NCBI RefSeq assembly: GCF_001625215.2
Contig: NC_030383.2
Location: 62,486,949 to 62,550,948, forward strand
Length of the DNA stretch: 64,000 bases
Direction of reading: 5' to 3'
From: Daucus carota subsp. sativus
Taxonomy: Eukaryota; Streptophyta; Magnoliopsida; Apiales; Apiaceae
Positions 1 through 9,983 of the stretch are shown in pieces (within the stretch, counting starts at the first letter, position 1; the number at the start of each line of letters is the position of its first letter). The notes under the pieces are model-generated. The model was not told where the DNA came from, did not search any database, and saw only the letters and a list, made by a program, of their open reading frames with translations. Made by a program: the position numbers and the translations under genes.

Positions 1-248
1 CAAAACTTTCAAGTCTATTCTTTTGATACAGTTAGAAATATTTTGTACTGCTCCTTCGTATTCATAAGTTATTGTTGACAAAACATAAGACCCTCCCTGC
101 ATAGTTATAATCTTCCTGGAAGTGTAAATATTCTGCCTGAGGTTGGAAAATTGCTTAAAACTCTAACAAGTTTATGAAATTATCTATCAGAAAACATGTT
201 TATGAAAAGATTTTGATTTGAGTAACTTGTTTATCACTCTCTTTATGT
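1..248. other. Noncoding stretch upstream of the RLP exon
   Basis: AT-rich sequence without a coding frame that continues the LRR reading frame of the gene downstream. It ends in a pyrimidine-rich run followed by TTTGACAG, which looks like a splice acceptor. It may therefore be an intron of the RLP gene, or the gene may be truncated here. No other feature is visible. Confidence 0.4.
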
Positions 249-1403
249 TTGACAGGAGAAATTCCTTCAACACTTTGCAAAGCGACTTCCCTTGAGACTC
301 TTGATTTGTCGGATAACGGCTTAGGCGGCACAATTCCACACAGTTTGGGAGATTCCAACATTAGACTCTCTGTAGTGGATCTTCATAATAATCAACTTCA
401 AGGGAGAATACCACTAACCTTCAAAAAGAGCTGCCAGTTGACAACTTTCAACATAAACAGTAATAATATTGAAGGATCGGTATCCCTTGCCTTGGCCAAC
501 TGTACGCAGTTACAGATTCTTGATTTTGGGAACAACAAGTTGAAAGACACATTTCCATGGTGGCTAGTAGCTCTTCCGGAGCTACAAATCCTTGTGTTGC
601 GTTCTAATAGACTGCATGGTAACTTAAGTGTTGACAATATAAAGCATCCATTCCCCAAATTGCGTATCATGGATATCTCTCACAATCGATTCAGTGGCAA
701 CCTGCCAATCAACTTTTTTGATAACTTCAAAGATATGGCAGATTCAGATCGAGACATCGGATTGAATACAACAAACATAGATGGTTCATATTACGAAGCT
801 TCTATTTCCTTAGTTGTCAAGGGAAAGAATCTTGAAGTGACGAAAATTCTTTATATATACACGAGTATAGATTTATCAAGCAACAAGTTCACTGGCGTTA
901 TTCCAAAAGTCCTTGGAGAACTTAAATCACTCCGGCTGCTCAACCTTTCTGATAACAACCTTACAGGACATATACCATCAATGCTGGGAAATATGGGTCT
1001 TCTTGAATCTTTAGATCTGTCTTTAAACCAGTTGACAGGAAGGATTCCTAGGCAATTGACCAGTCTGACATTTCTTGCATTCTTGAACCTTTCTGCCAAC
1101 AATCTTTCGGGATCAATTCCACAAGGCAGGCAATTCGACGCATTGAGCAATGATTCATATCTAGGTAATCCGGCCTTGTGTGGAATTCCTCTGTCCAAGA
1201 AGTGTAAATATGATGAGTTGCCAAAACAAGAAGTTAATGATGATAATGACGATGATTGGTTTGATTGGAAAATGATCCTGTTCGGGTATGGAAGTGGATT
1301 GATAGGCGGGTTGTCCACGGGATATATTGTATTCACAACCGGAAAGCCTTGGCGATTTGTAATGTTTGTCGAAAAAGTTCAGCAAAAGTTGATCAGAAGA
1401 TAG
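249..1403 (+). CDS. Receptor-like protein (Cf-9/EIX type), 3' portion
   Basis: This is the C-terminal part of a cell-surface leucine-rich-repeat receptor-like protein. Plant-type LRRs (LxxLxLxxNxLxGxIP) run from the start to about residue 150. A non-LRR island follows (about residues 160-205, ending in a TSIDLSSN-type motif), then four more LRRs, a capping segment with NPALCGIPLSKKC, an acidic juxtamembrane stretch (NDDNDDDW), one transmembrane helix (about 345-365) and a short basic tail without a kinase. This is the RLP layout; family members sense pathogen or developmental signals with co-receptor kinases. There is no ATG at the left edge: the frame opens at TTG, and an acceptor-like TTTGACAG suggests the exon begins at 256. 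The protein lacks its signal peptide and N-terminal LRRs, so it is either the last exon of a longer gene or a 5'-truncated copy. Its 3' flank is repeated at 13.5 kb. Confidence 0.85.
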   Translation: MTGEIPSTLCKATSLETLDLSDNGLGGTIPHSLGDSNIRLSVVDLHNNQLQGRIPLTFKKSCQLTTFNINSNNIEGSVSLALANCTQLQILDFGNNKLKDTFPWWLVALPELQILVLRSNRLHGNLSVDNIKHPFPKLRIMDISHNRFSGNLPINFFDNFKDMADSDRDIGLNTTNIDGSYYEASISLVVKGKNLEVTKILYIYTSIDLSSNKFTGVIPKVLGELKSLRLLNLSDNNLTGHIPSMLGNMGLLESLDLSLNQLTGRIPRQLTSLTFLAFLNLSANNLSGSIPQGRQFDALSNDSYLGNPALCGIPLSKKCKYDELPKQEVNDDNDDDWFDWKMILFGYGSGLIGGLSTGYIVFTTGKPWRFVMFVEKVQQKLIRR

Positions 1404-1818
1404 ATGAGGAGGACTTCACATCATGTTTTTTCTTTTTCACTTTGATCAGATATCTGTTGCATTGAAAAATTTACTATTGTAGTAATGATATATTCTACTA
1501 TATCTTCATCTTGCATCAAGAAGCCAAAGAGTGGTCTGTCTATCATGAATGTTTAAAATTTTTAAAGGATTGAACATCAAATCTAATACCGTCTCCATTA
1601 AATATCAGCTTAAACTAATTCAATTTTTAGTGTGGATTAGGGCTCTAATTCGAGCCAAGCTCGAGCTCGGACTCGTTTAGCTCGATTAGCTCGCGTGTAA
1701 GTTGAGTCAAAATATTGAGCTTATTTAGTCAAACGAGCAGCTCAACTCGACTTGGTTAAATGTGTGATTGGAAATCTGATCACCGAACTTGAGTAATTGA
1801 GCTTCGAAAACAACAATT
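1404..1818. other. RLP 3' flank with a decayed repeat
   Basis: No gene is seen. The first 200 bases are the RLP 3' UTR and flank, matched closely at 13520-13720. The stretch around 1640-1760 has short GAGCTCG/AACTCGA motifs in both orientations, a pattern typical of decayed hAT-type elements; it is also present in the second copy (13765-13880), so it predates the duplication. Confidence 0.6.
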
Positions 1819-2400
1819 TCAGTGGTACCATTCCTCAAGACTACGATTGCCCTTGTTTTTTCTTATGTAAAAATTACCATTGCAGAGGTGAAGTTGGTGT
1901 TGCGGATGCATGAGGTTTATGATACGTTCTGGTGATTCTGCACATCTTTGGTGCAGGAAAAATGAACAAGGAGTATGCTCCAGAAAGCATATGTATGCAG
2001 GAGAGAGCCCTAATATTGGAGTTTGGCATATACAGCACACAACTGGTGCTGCATTAATATTGAAATCGTGGATGAGTATCAGTGGATGCCTATGACTATA
2101 ATGAAAAAATCCGTGTTGCGCAATGCTATTATTATCGAAATCATCGATGAGTATTAGTCGATGCTTACAACTATAATGAAAACCTGGATTGTGCAGTGCT
2201 ACTCCTATCAAAATCATTGATGAGTATCAGTGAATACTTATGGCTAATGAAAAAACCCGGGTTGTGCAATGCTACTATTATCGAAATCATTGATGAGTAT
2301 CAGGGGATGCTTAATTATGACTATAATGAAAAAATCCAGATTGTGCCATGTTACCACTAATGAAATTTTCATCGTGTGTGTTAGTGGATGCTCACTTGTT
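1819..2400 (-). pseudogene. DC1 exon-1 relic R1 with internal tandem repeats
   Basis: Reading the minus strand gives the first DC1 module of the neighbouring genes: HPLILI.DF, CCICQTPILGLSPAY, SFFLHQRCAESPERII and HPQHQLHLC. The frame stops soon after and nothing corresponding to the rest of exon 1 or exon 2 follows. The segment coding for the HPLILIDDFD stretch is repeated several times upstream in units of about 70-75 bases (about 2058-2345). The 5' UTR-like sequence of the DC1 genes follows at 2420-2580. It is a broken copy; a short expressed DC1 peptide is possible but unsupported. Confidence 0.7.
2058..2345 (-). repeat. ~70-75 bp tandem repeats encoding HPLILIDDFD-like peptide
   Basis: About four imperfect units, each containing a GAAATCAT(C/T)GATGAG core (near 2063, 2138, 2208 and 2283). 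Translated on the minus strand the units read as repeated H.HPLILIDDFDNNSIAQ..FHYS segments of about 25 residues. A related array is at 14198-14440 and a two-unit version at 9708-9800. Confidence 0.65.
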
Positions 2401-2739
2401 GCCATCAAATTTTAAACAATTTTCAAAAGAGAAATGAGCACTTCTTTCTGTATCAGCACTACGCAATTTAAACAAGGCAATTTTGCTGTTCGCTTCTCAA
2501 AAATTAAATTCGTATAATTCACTCCACCGTTACTTTCCAGATTATATTCCCCGTTTGTTTCTTCTCTTCTGATTCATCATGTATACCAAAATCCAAATAC
2601 AATGCTGTAGTTATATATTTTATGTAATTTTTTTAACACATCACAAGTGGTGCTGCAGTGCTATTTCTATCGAAGACTTCGATAAGTATCAGTGGATGAT
2701 CTAAGCAATCTTCGAGTTTATGAACCATAGAAATGATAC

Positions 2740-3130
2740 CACCGCAACGAAATCGGTTTTTTACGACGAAAATTTAACACTAATTCCGTCACAATTAATT
2801 GGAGGTAATTATGACAAAAATATTCCGTCATTTTTTGAAAATAAAGTTCAAATTTTAACCACCCGTATAAATTTGTCAAAAGTGTGAAACTACGTAGTAA
2901 GTTAATATGAGTGAGCTCCATATAATTCTTACGAAGAAAAAAACGTAATAGGCTCTTTTTTATAAAATCTTACCTAAATTAATTATGACGAAATATTTTC
3001 ATCTTTATTGTTTTATTGTTGAGACGGAAATACGTCGTATGAAGTTGATGGAACCATTCCTTAAATTTTCAAAATTAATTAATAACAGAGGTTCCATCGT
3101 AATAAATCAGTTTTAAAATTTATTGTACTG
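2740..3130. mobile_element. Decayed CACTA-type MITE
   Basis: Left end CACCGCAACGAAATCGG is preceded by TAC, and the right end is followed by TAC. It is the older sister of the better-preserved element at 14935-15311, at the matching place in the duplicated block. Ends are mutated and there is no coding capacity. Confidence 0.55.
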
Positions 3131-4895
3131 TACCTTTGGAGCAACAATGCAAGCCAACTTCATTCTTCAGTCAACACTTCACATCGAAGAAAGCTAAGAT
3201 AAAATGGATTATAATAAATTATGAGTTAAAAGAAAAAAGGTGGCTAAAGTCTTGCTAAATTTGCTGAATATTGGCCGAAGCTTAGAAGCAATAATTTGAT
3301 GGTCAAATTTAACTTTCTGTCTTTTAAAATAATGACGGCCGCTAACTGCGGTTAACTAAGCATCATTAGATATCAAATAAATTTCATAATGATAACTAAA
3401 GTTTGCTAATTTAATGAGATATTGGCTCAAATCTTTAAAAGTTGGCCACCATTGTGAAATCTAATCATACTTAACGGCATTTTTTTTAAGTACACTTGAT
3501 GGTGCCCCACTATTTTAAAAGCAAGTTAAGTTTAGCCACTAAAATGTTACTTCTAAACTCCGACTAATATTTTACAAATTCAGTGAAACTTTAATCAATT
3601 TTTTGCTTCTAACTGTTAAATTATAAAGTGGAGTTTATATCTAATTATATCAGCTGAGAATTAGAATTATAACTAATCAAAGATAATTATTAATCAAGCA
3701 AAATGGGAATTTAGCAAATATACTGCTTTTGTAAAAAATTTGCAATTTTACTATTTTCTGAAAATAATTGCTGATATATTGTATAATTAAATGCAACTTG
3801 ATGCAGTTTTCATATTTCCATAAAAACATATTGTGGGTGTTTGTTTCGACCTTATGAGCCCAGCTTCTGGATAAGTTATGAGCACTTATTCATATCGTTT
3901 GTGTAATAAGTCAAGAAGCACTTATAAAAAGATAGGAATGCTAGCTTTTGTTTCAGGACTTCTACTTATTTCCCAAAACACTTTAATCACTTATAAGTCT
4001 TATCTTGCTTCTAACTTCTACTCCACTTATTTATTTTAAGCAAGAAGCACTTATTTTAAACTCATCCAAACGGCCCCAATATCTTATGCAACTAACGGGG
4101 TGCAGGAGAAACAAGACGGAGAGATATGTGATACTTAAAACTGTCCTTTGAGAGTAAGAAAAAGAGGATGGGTGTGCTTGAGAGGAGAAGAGGAAGCGGA
4201 GGTGATAATGTTAGATTTGATGGAAGCCGGTTTCTTTCTCCAACTGAAATTTTCTTCACTTTTTGACTACATAAAGTTGCATTTGGTTGCTATTAGTCCT
4301 CATCCCGTACGGGCATTTATTTTCAACGTTTATAACCACTTACAACTTATTATTCAATTAAATGTATTTTTTAACAGAATTTTTCAAAGTTGCATTTGAT
4401 TGCAGATATAGTTGCTAGTAGTTACAGATATGGTTGTAAATGCAACCTCCGTATTTTTGTAAAAAAAAAATAAATTAAGAAAATGATATTTTTGTAATTT
4501 TTACAATTTTTTTTAAAAAAATTACAGTATTTTTGCAAAAAACTTTCTAGAATTAAGTATTTAATTTGTAAGAAAAACCCAAAATTATTTTAATCACGGA
4601 GAATTATTCGATACATACAAACAATAAGAGTAAGCGCAATGCTAACACAATAAAAACAACGAGAATCATCGGATTTCAAGTATAAATTAAAATCTCGATT
4701 GAATACCACCAGATTTTGTAACATAATTCAAAATCTTAATTAAATAATTAAAGATTATGATATATTTTATAAAATCAGAGTTGAATATATTCCGGATTAA
4801 TAATAAAGTCAAAGAACTTGTAAACATGCACAAAGAAATCAACAACTGAAAGTTGGAACATTCTCCGTACTCCATCTGATTCCATGACTCAAGGC
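3131..4895. other. Intergenic spacer, duplicated at 16.07-17.33 kb
   Basis: No supported gene. From 3419 onward the sequence closely matches 16068-17329, which places both inside the same segmental duplication. Short open frames here (for example 4148-4399) have no recognisable domain and lie in noncoding duplicated sequence. The last ~200 bases are the 3' UTR of DC1-A, a conserved tail seen after each DC1 copy. Confidence 0.6.
3833..4078. mobile_element. MITE-like insertion with GGGTGTTTG/CAAACGGCCCC ends
   Basis: About 245 bases present here but missing at the matching site of the second copy, where the flanks run straight together (16495-16502). The ends are imperfect inverted repeats of a GGG..GTTTG type. 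I could not settle the target duplication, so the superfamily is open. Confidence 0.55.
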
Positions 4896-7519
4896 TCAAG
4901 ACTTGATTTGCTGGGAGGAACAATATAGACACATTATATAATTACAACCAGCACATTCTAAGACTAGTTGTTGAGGTTCATAAAGCAAGTTTCCTAGACA
5001 ATTTGTTTCTCTACAGGACAAAGATCTATGTAGACGTTGAGGATACCTGTTTTTGTATATTATCTTTAACGTCAAGGGGTGCGGGTGAAATGTATGAGTA
5101 ATTGATGGATCTATCGTATGACCGAGCTTCAGATGAGGTTGTCGAATGCATAAGGGATGAAAACATTGATCACATTCGCTACAACGATACAGCCAAGCTT
5201 CTGGATTCACTTCCAGCTCGCATTTCTCACAGTATCTTAAGCCCTTGTAATATATGGGAGGATATATCAAGGATATAGAATGAGAATCCCATCTGTGATA
5301 TATTGTTTTCGGGAATGACACAGCGCAACTTAGATGAATCTGGATGTCACTGCAACTTTCACATCCGTATTCAAACCCGTAATCTATATCCTGTAAACAA
5401 GCGTTGCATGTATTCGATGTAACGTGACGCTGAACTAAGGGGTGCTTGTGATACTCATGTTTAATTTTGTGAGGTGTTAGACTACAGGAAATGCAAATAC
5501 TAATCCCGCCACATGGGGAGCAGCTGTATGTGAATCCATTGGTACGTGCATCGCATCCACAGCAGTTAGCCCATGGGTAGCAGCTGTAATGATGAAGCTT
5601 TAATATGTGATAAGGATCAGCTGGACAATTTCCTGGATGGGACTGCAATGGCAAGTGATTGGCACAAGCAGTGTGCAGGAAATAATTGCATCCGATGCAA
5701 CCATAGTAACGTTTATTCGAAGCTGTTGAAATTGGTTGGGCACATCCATCACACACCAACATCTCATCATCATCACTGTTATGATGAGCATTTTCAAGTT
5801 CTTCCAAAAGAAACAACTTATGCTTTGGATGACTCCAGTGCTTGATTACTGGACTCTCCTCGCCATTATCAATTTCATCTTCTATTGCGTTCCTTTGAGG
5901 AGTCAGGTTGCCTGATCGGTGCACTGCTATTAAAGTCTCCACCAGTGACTCTGTTCTTGGGAGTGGAAATTGCAACAGATCAGAATATGTTTGCTCATCA
6001 TCATCTTCTTCGGTTTCAATCACGTTTTTCCCTGACCTGTAACAAGGGAATATATGAATGAGAATACTTAAAACTAACAGTTGGTAGCCGGTATTAACTA
6101 TCAAAAGCTTGATGGCCGAGAGGATGCTTACAGAGAACGAGTCTATGTGTCACATGTTGGGGCGGATCTAGGAATATTTTCTTAGGGGGGCACCAAGCAA
6201 TTTTTCGAAAAACAGTTATATATTTTCAGATTTTCGGTGGGGCACTTCTATAAGTTTTTAAATTTTATAATGGGTGAAAAAACGTCATAAATTTTTTGAG
6301 GGGGGGCACATGTCTCTATGCCTCTTACTAGATCCGCCTCTGGTCACATGAGATGGTAGCAATTTAGCAGAGTGAGAATTAAATACAAAGAAGAACACAT
6401 TAAGTGCTTGAAATGTACTCCCTCTCTGTCCCAGCAAGTTGTTTACGTTATTTTTTAGCATGCATTTTGAGACTCCTATGAAGTATAATTTTATAATTGT
6501 TTTTAATTTTTTCCCTGAATAAAAGTTTGACGTTTAAACTTTTATTCAAAAAAAACAAAAAAAAAACTTTATAGGAACCTCAAAATGCGTGCAAACAGTG
6601 AACGTAAACAACCAACCACCTGTTGGGACAGAGGAAGTATCATATATAAGCAAAGACCTTTAAAGTACATACTAAACCATAGAGAATGGAGAGCTTACGC
6701 TAATAAAGCAGCAGCACACTTGATGTGAACAAAATATCCGGATTCCTCACAGAAATAGGCCCAGTACTTTTGCTCGACTCCTTGTCTGCAGATGGGGCAA
6801 TGCCTAATAAATCTCCTGTACATCTCTGGAATAGAATAAATGAGCTGCAATGTATCGTCCTCATGAATTCGGAGTTTGATGGTGCGAGGGTATGCAGCAC
6901 AGCTGCTGTGGATCCAGAAATGACAGTCATAACATATATAACAACCAAATTCTTCAGCTTTAATCCCACAAGCATCACACGAGAAACACGCTGTCCTGCG
7001 CAGTAATGTTAGTGAGTGGTGCTGGTGTCCCTCGTGATCCAGCACCGACTCCATCACAACACATCTTGGGCACAATGCAAATGGAATTGTTGCAGATTCA
7101 TATGCTTTCCAATCCAACTCACATAATTTACAATTGTAAGCCCACATGCCTCGATGGATCTGGCGGGTACAAGCTGCACAATCCACATCCGCTTTTTTAA
7201 AACGAAGAGTCTCCTTAATTATTCTCCAGAAATCATAATAATTACAGAGCTCAAGCCGGTGTTGTGGATGCATATGGTGTATGATACGTGCGGGTGATGA
7301 TTCCGCACATGTTTTGTGCAGGAAAAAAGAACAAGGAGAATGCTCCAGAGAGCATGTGTATGCAGGAGAGAGTCCTATTATCGGACTTTCGCATATACAG
7401 CACACGAGTCGTGCTGCAACGCGACTACTGTCGAAATCATCGATGAGTATGAGTGGATGATCATGACTAACATGAACAAGCTCATGACTAAGATTATAAA
7501 GCTCACTAGTTGTTGCCAT
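4896..7519 (-). CDS. DC1-A: intact multi-DC1-domain (divergent C1) protein
   Basis: Two exons: 7519-6699 (ATG at 7519, donor GC|GTAAGC) and 6036-4896 (acceptor TTACAG|GTCAGG). The phase-2 junction reads ..ALLA-SGKNVIE.. and the protein has 653 aa. DC1 modules (H.HPL..C..C......Y.C..C.F.LH..CA) occur at about residues 19-73, 110-140, 163-205 and 215-272 in exon 1. Exon 2 gives an acidic EEDDDEQTYSDLL linker, then at least four more modules beginning at DGCAQPIS, GCDARTNG, HKHPLVQR and HSISLIYP, and a final CAGCNYIMCLYC. DC1 modules are Zn-binding C1-like folds expanded in plants; roles in defence and hormone responses are known for some members, but the substrate is unknown here. There is no signal peptide or membrane segment. 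The intron holds two MITEs. This is the only DC1 copy in the window with both exons open. Confidence 0.85.
6157..6342. mobile_element. hAT-type MITE in the DC1-A intron
   Basis: 186 bases with terminal inverted repeats TTGGGGCGGATCTAG and CTAGATCCGCCTCTG, flanked by a perfect 8-bp target duplication GTCACATG (6149-6156, 6343-6350). The matching intron of DC1-D (about 18805-18835) lacks it, so it inserted after the duplication. Confidence 0.85.
6418..6637. mobile_element. Stowaway-like MITE in the DC1-A intron
   Basis: 220 bases with inverted ends CTCCCTCTCTGTCCCA / TGGGACAGAGGAAG and flanking TA. The DC1-D intron lacks it at the matching position (around 18890), which gives an empty-site confirmation. 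Confidence 0.8.
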
Positions 7520-9483
7520 CAGTGGATTTTTAGAACAATTTTTGAAAGAGAAATGAGTACTTCTTTCTGTATAATCAGCACTACACAATTTAAACAAGCC
7601 AATTTCACTGTTCGCTTCTCAAAAACAAAAGCAAAAATCCAAAGTAAATTCGTACGACTGAGTTCACCTTTACTTTACAGATCATATTCTTCGTTCTTTT
7701 CTTTTCATTTGATTCATCATGTCTACCAAAATTCAAACACCATGCTGTAGTTAAAGTATTTTAATGAGATTTTCTTAACACGTTACTTGAAAATGCTTGA
7801 TAGAAAAAAGAAAAAGTAATGTTGGACTTGAAAGAAGACTGCTTTAAGTAAAAGCATTGAAATAATTTGCTCCTCATTTATTCACGTGATTCCCAAAATG
7901 TTGTCCATGATAATTTATTCGCTTTAAGGTCATGTTTATTTGGAAGGATTTATTAACCCCCCTTATTACATTATTTATCTTAATTCTTATAAATTTTATG
8001 AATATAAATGTTTAGGAGGTGTTTTATATTCATTATTTAACAAAAAATAAAAAGATTTTCATAAAAAAGTACAGTTTTATGTATTTTTCTTTAGAGGTAA
8101 ATCCTTATTTCTAAAAAACTTAAATAAGGTTATCGAAACAGCCACATAATCTCATGAGTTTATATTTCAATCATTGTTTTAGTCTATTTTTATGGGATTA
8201 TAATATGCATCAAAAATATGATTGCAATACAATTTCATGGGATTATAATCTCTTAAATATGAAGGAAATAATGTAGATATTCCGATCACAAACATGGCTC
8301 AAAGGTCTTTTTTTTTTTTTTTTTGAAAGAGGCATAAAGGTCTTATTCAATACGAATATGATTCTTAGCTCTTAAATTGTATATAATTGTGTCTATGCGA
8401 AATATTTGTAGCTTAGATAACAAGAAAAGCGAACTCTAATTAATTTAATATGAAGATGATCCTTACAAACTCTTAAGTTGTATATAATTGGGTCTATACG
8501 GAATATTTGTAACTTAAACGACAAGAAAAGCAAACCGTCTTTTGAACAATATAGGAAAAGATGTTAGGTTGGAATTGGGAATGGCTTTTAGGAAGAGGAT
8601 GTTATGTTGGAATAGGGAATGGCTTTCATGTCAGAAGTTATACATGAAGCAATTACTCTCAGGATCATTATATATAAGTGACAGGATTTGCACCTCGATC
8701 TCCAATGATGGGTGTCAAGAGAGATGTGAATGTCACGTGGCATGATAGGACAAATCACTCTTGTTAGCATTGCACGGAAGTGAAGTGATTTTGTTGGGGT
8801 GCTTTAATTTCTGAAGTGGTATATGGGGTGCCAACTTGAGATGTCAGTTTTCTAAAAAAATGTTAAAAATGATGTATAAGACAGAGAATATAAAAAAAAT
8901 GTTTAATTATGCGGCAAAATTGGCATCCCTTAAGGTTGCCAACTTTGGAGATGCTCCAATGTGTCATTTTGTTCAGAGACTTGCATGGTTCCTCGGTTTA
9001 AAGCAGATGCACTTCCAGTGTGCCTGCATTAATTTATTATTTTTGTGATCCCAGGACTCAGCTCCCTTGCAAAGACAAGCCCCGTAAGTCGTAAACTCTC
9101 TCTGGAATTGGATAGCGAAGGCCGGCAGGACAGAAGTAGCAGTTCACAAACAGATTCCAACTGATCAAATATAGATTCTTTCCAGTTATGCTGGAGTGTA
9201 TTCCTTTGGGGATCTTTCCTGAACTTAAATAGGTTTGAGTCTCTCTGGTGAGACCTAGCCTGGATGACTTCAGGGCTTCTAATTAAATTTATCCAACCAC
9301 AGACGCCTGCTTCATGATAATAACTTCTCTTTCCCCTATTTCATAATTTCAGCTTCAAGTTTCATTTTTTTTTTTGGAATTAGTTTACTCATGCATCACA
9401 GCCTCGTCATCTGAGAAGTTTAAAAGATTTTCTTGACATCCTTGATCCTAAGTATACAATATATTTTGTGTTGTTGAGGTCCC
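7520..9483. other. DC1-A 5' flank and spacer, duplicated at 20.5-26 kb
   Basis: 7520-7750 is the DC1-A 5' UTR and promoter block, shared with DC1-D and the relics. 7750-8530 and 8530-9260 match 20740-21330 and 24300-26060 with small differences. Short open frames (8542-8745, 8836-9048) fall in this duplicated noncoding DNA and have no domain. A 20-base T run is at about 8309. I see no gene. Confidence 0.6.
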
Positions 9484-9800
9484 TTAAAAAAATGCAACCA
9501 CCTCGTAAAAATTACCATTACAGAGGTGAAGTTGGTGTTGTGGATGCATGAGGTTTATGATACATTCCGGTGATTCTGCACATCTTTTGTGCAGGAAAAT
9601 TAAAATGAATGAGGAGTATGCTCCAGAGAGCATATGTATGCAGGAGAGAGCCATATTATCGGAGTTTGACATATACACCACACAACTGGTGGTGCTGCTA
9701 CTACCGAAATCATCGATGAGTATCAATAGATGTTTACGACTGTAATGAATTAAAAAAGGCGGATTGTGCAATGCTACTATTATCAAAATCATCGATGAGT
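9484..9800 (-). pseudogene. DC1 exon-1 relic R2
   Basis: Minus-strand frame with HLLILIDDFGSSS, then frameshifted CCIC-type sequence, FLHKRCAESPE and HPQHQLHLC, i.e. the first DC1 module only. A second HPLILIDDFD-type repeat unit begins near 9784. It lies directly behind the 3' UTR of DC1-B. Frameshifts and the loss of the rest of exon 1 make it a relic. Confidence 0.65.
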
Positions 9801-9983
9801 ATTAGTGGATGCTTTTAAAATGAAAAAGAAAATTCTTTAAAATCGTAATTGAATACCTCGAAAGCAATAAAGACAAAGGACTTGTAAAGTTGCACAAGGA
9901 AATCAACAACTCAAGGTTGGAACATTCTCCGCACTCCATCCGATTCCATGACTCCAGGCTCAAGAACACCGGATGAGTTCTTT

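Noticed and set aside
851-1336. 161-codon open frame on the minus strand opposite the RLP
   Set aside because: It is antisense to well-supported LRR codons and has no domain of its own.
4148-4399. 83-codon open frame (plus strand) in the spacer behind DC1-A
   Set aside because: The duplicated copy at 16.56-16.8 kb does not keep the frame, the start is not ATG-supported, and there is no recognisable domain.
4687-4932. 81-codon minus-strand frame MSILFLPANQVLSL.. and its relatives at 9802-10035 and 17117-17326
   Set aside because: These lie in the DC1 3' UTR in another frame. Similarity among copies follows from duplication of the UTR.
8542-9048. Two short plus-strand frames in the spacer
   Set aside because: The duplicated copy at 25.04-25.45 kb breaks both frames, so there is no sign of coding constraint.
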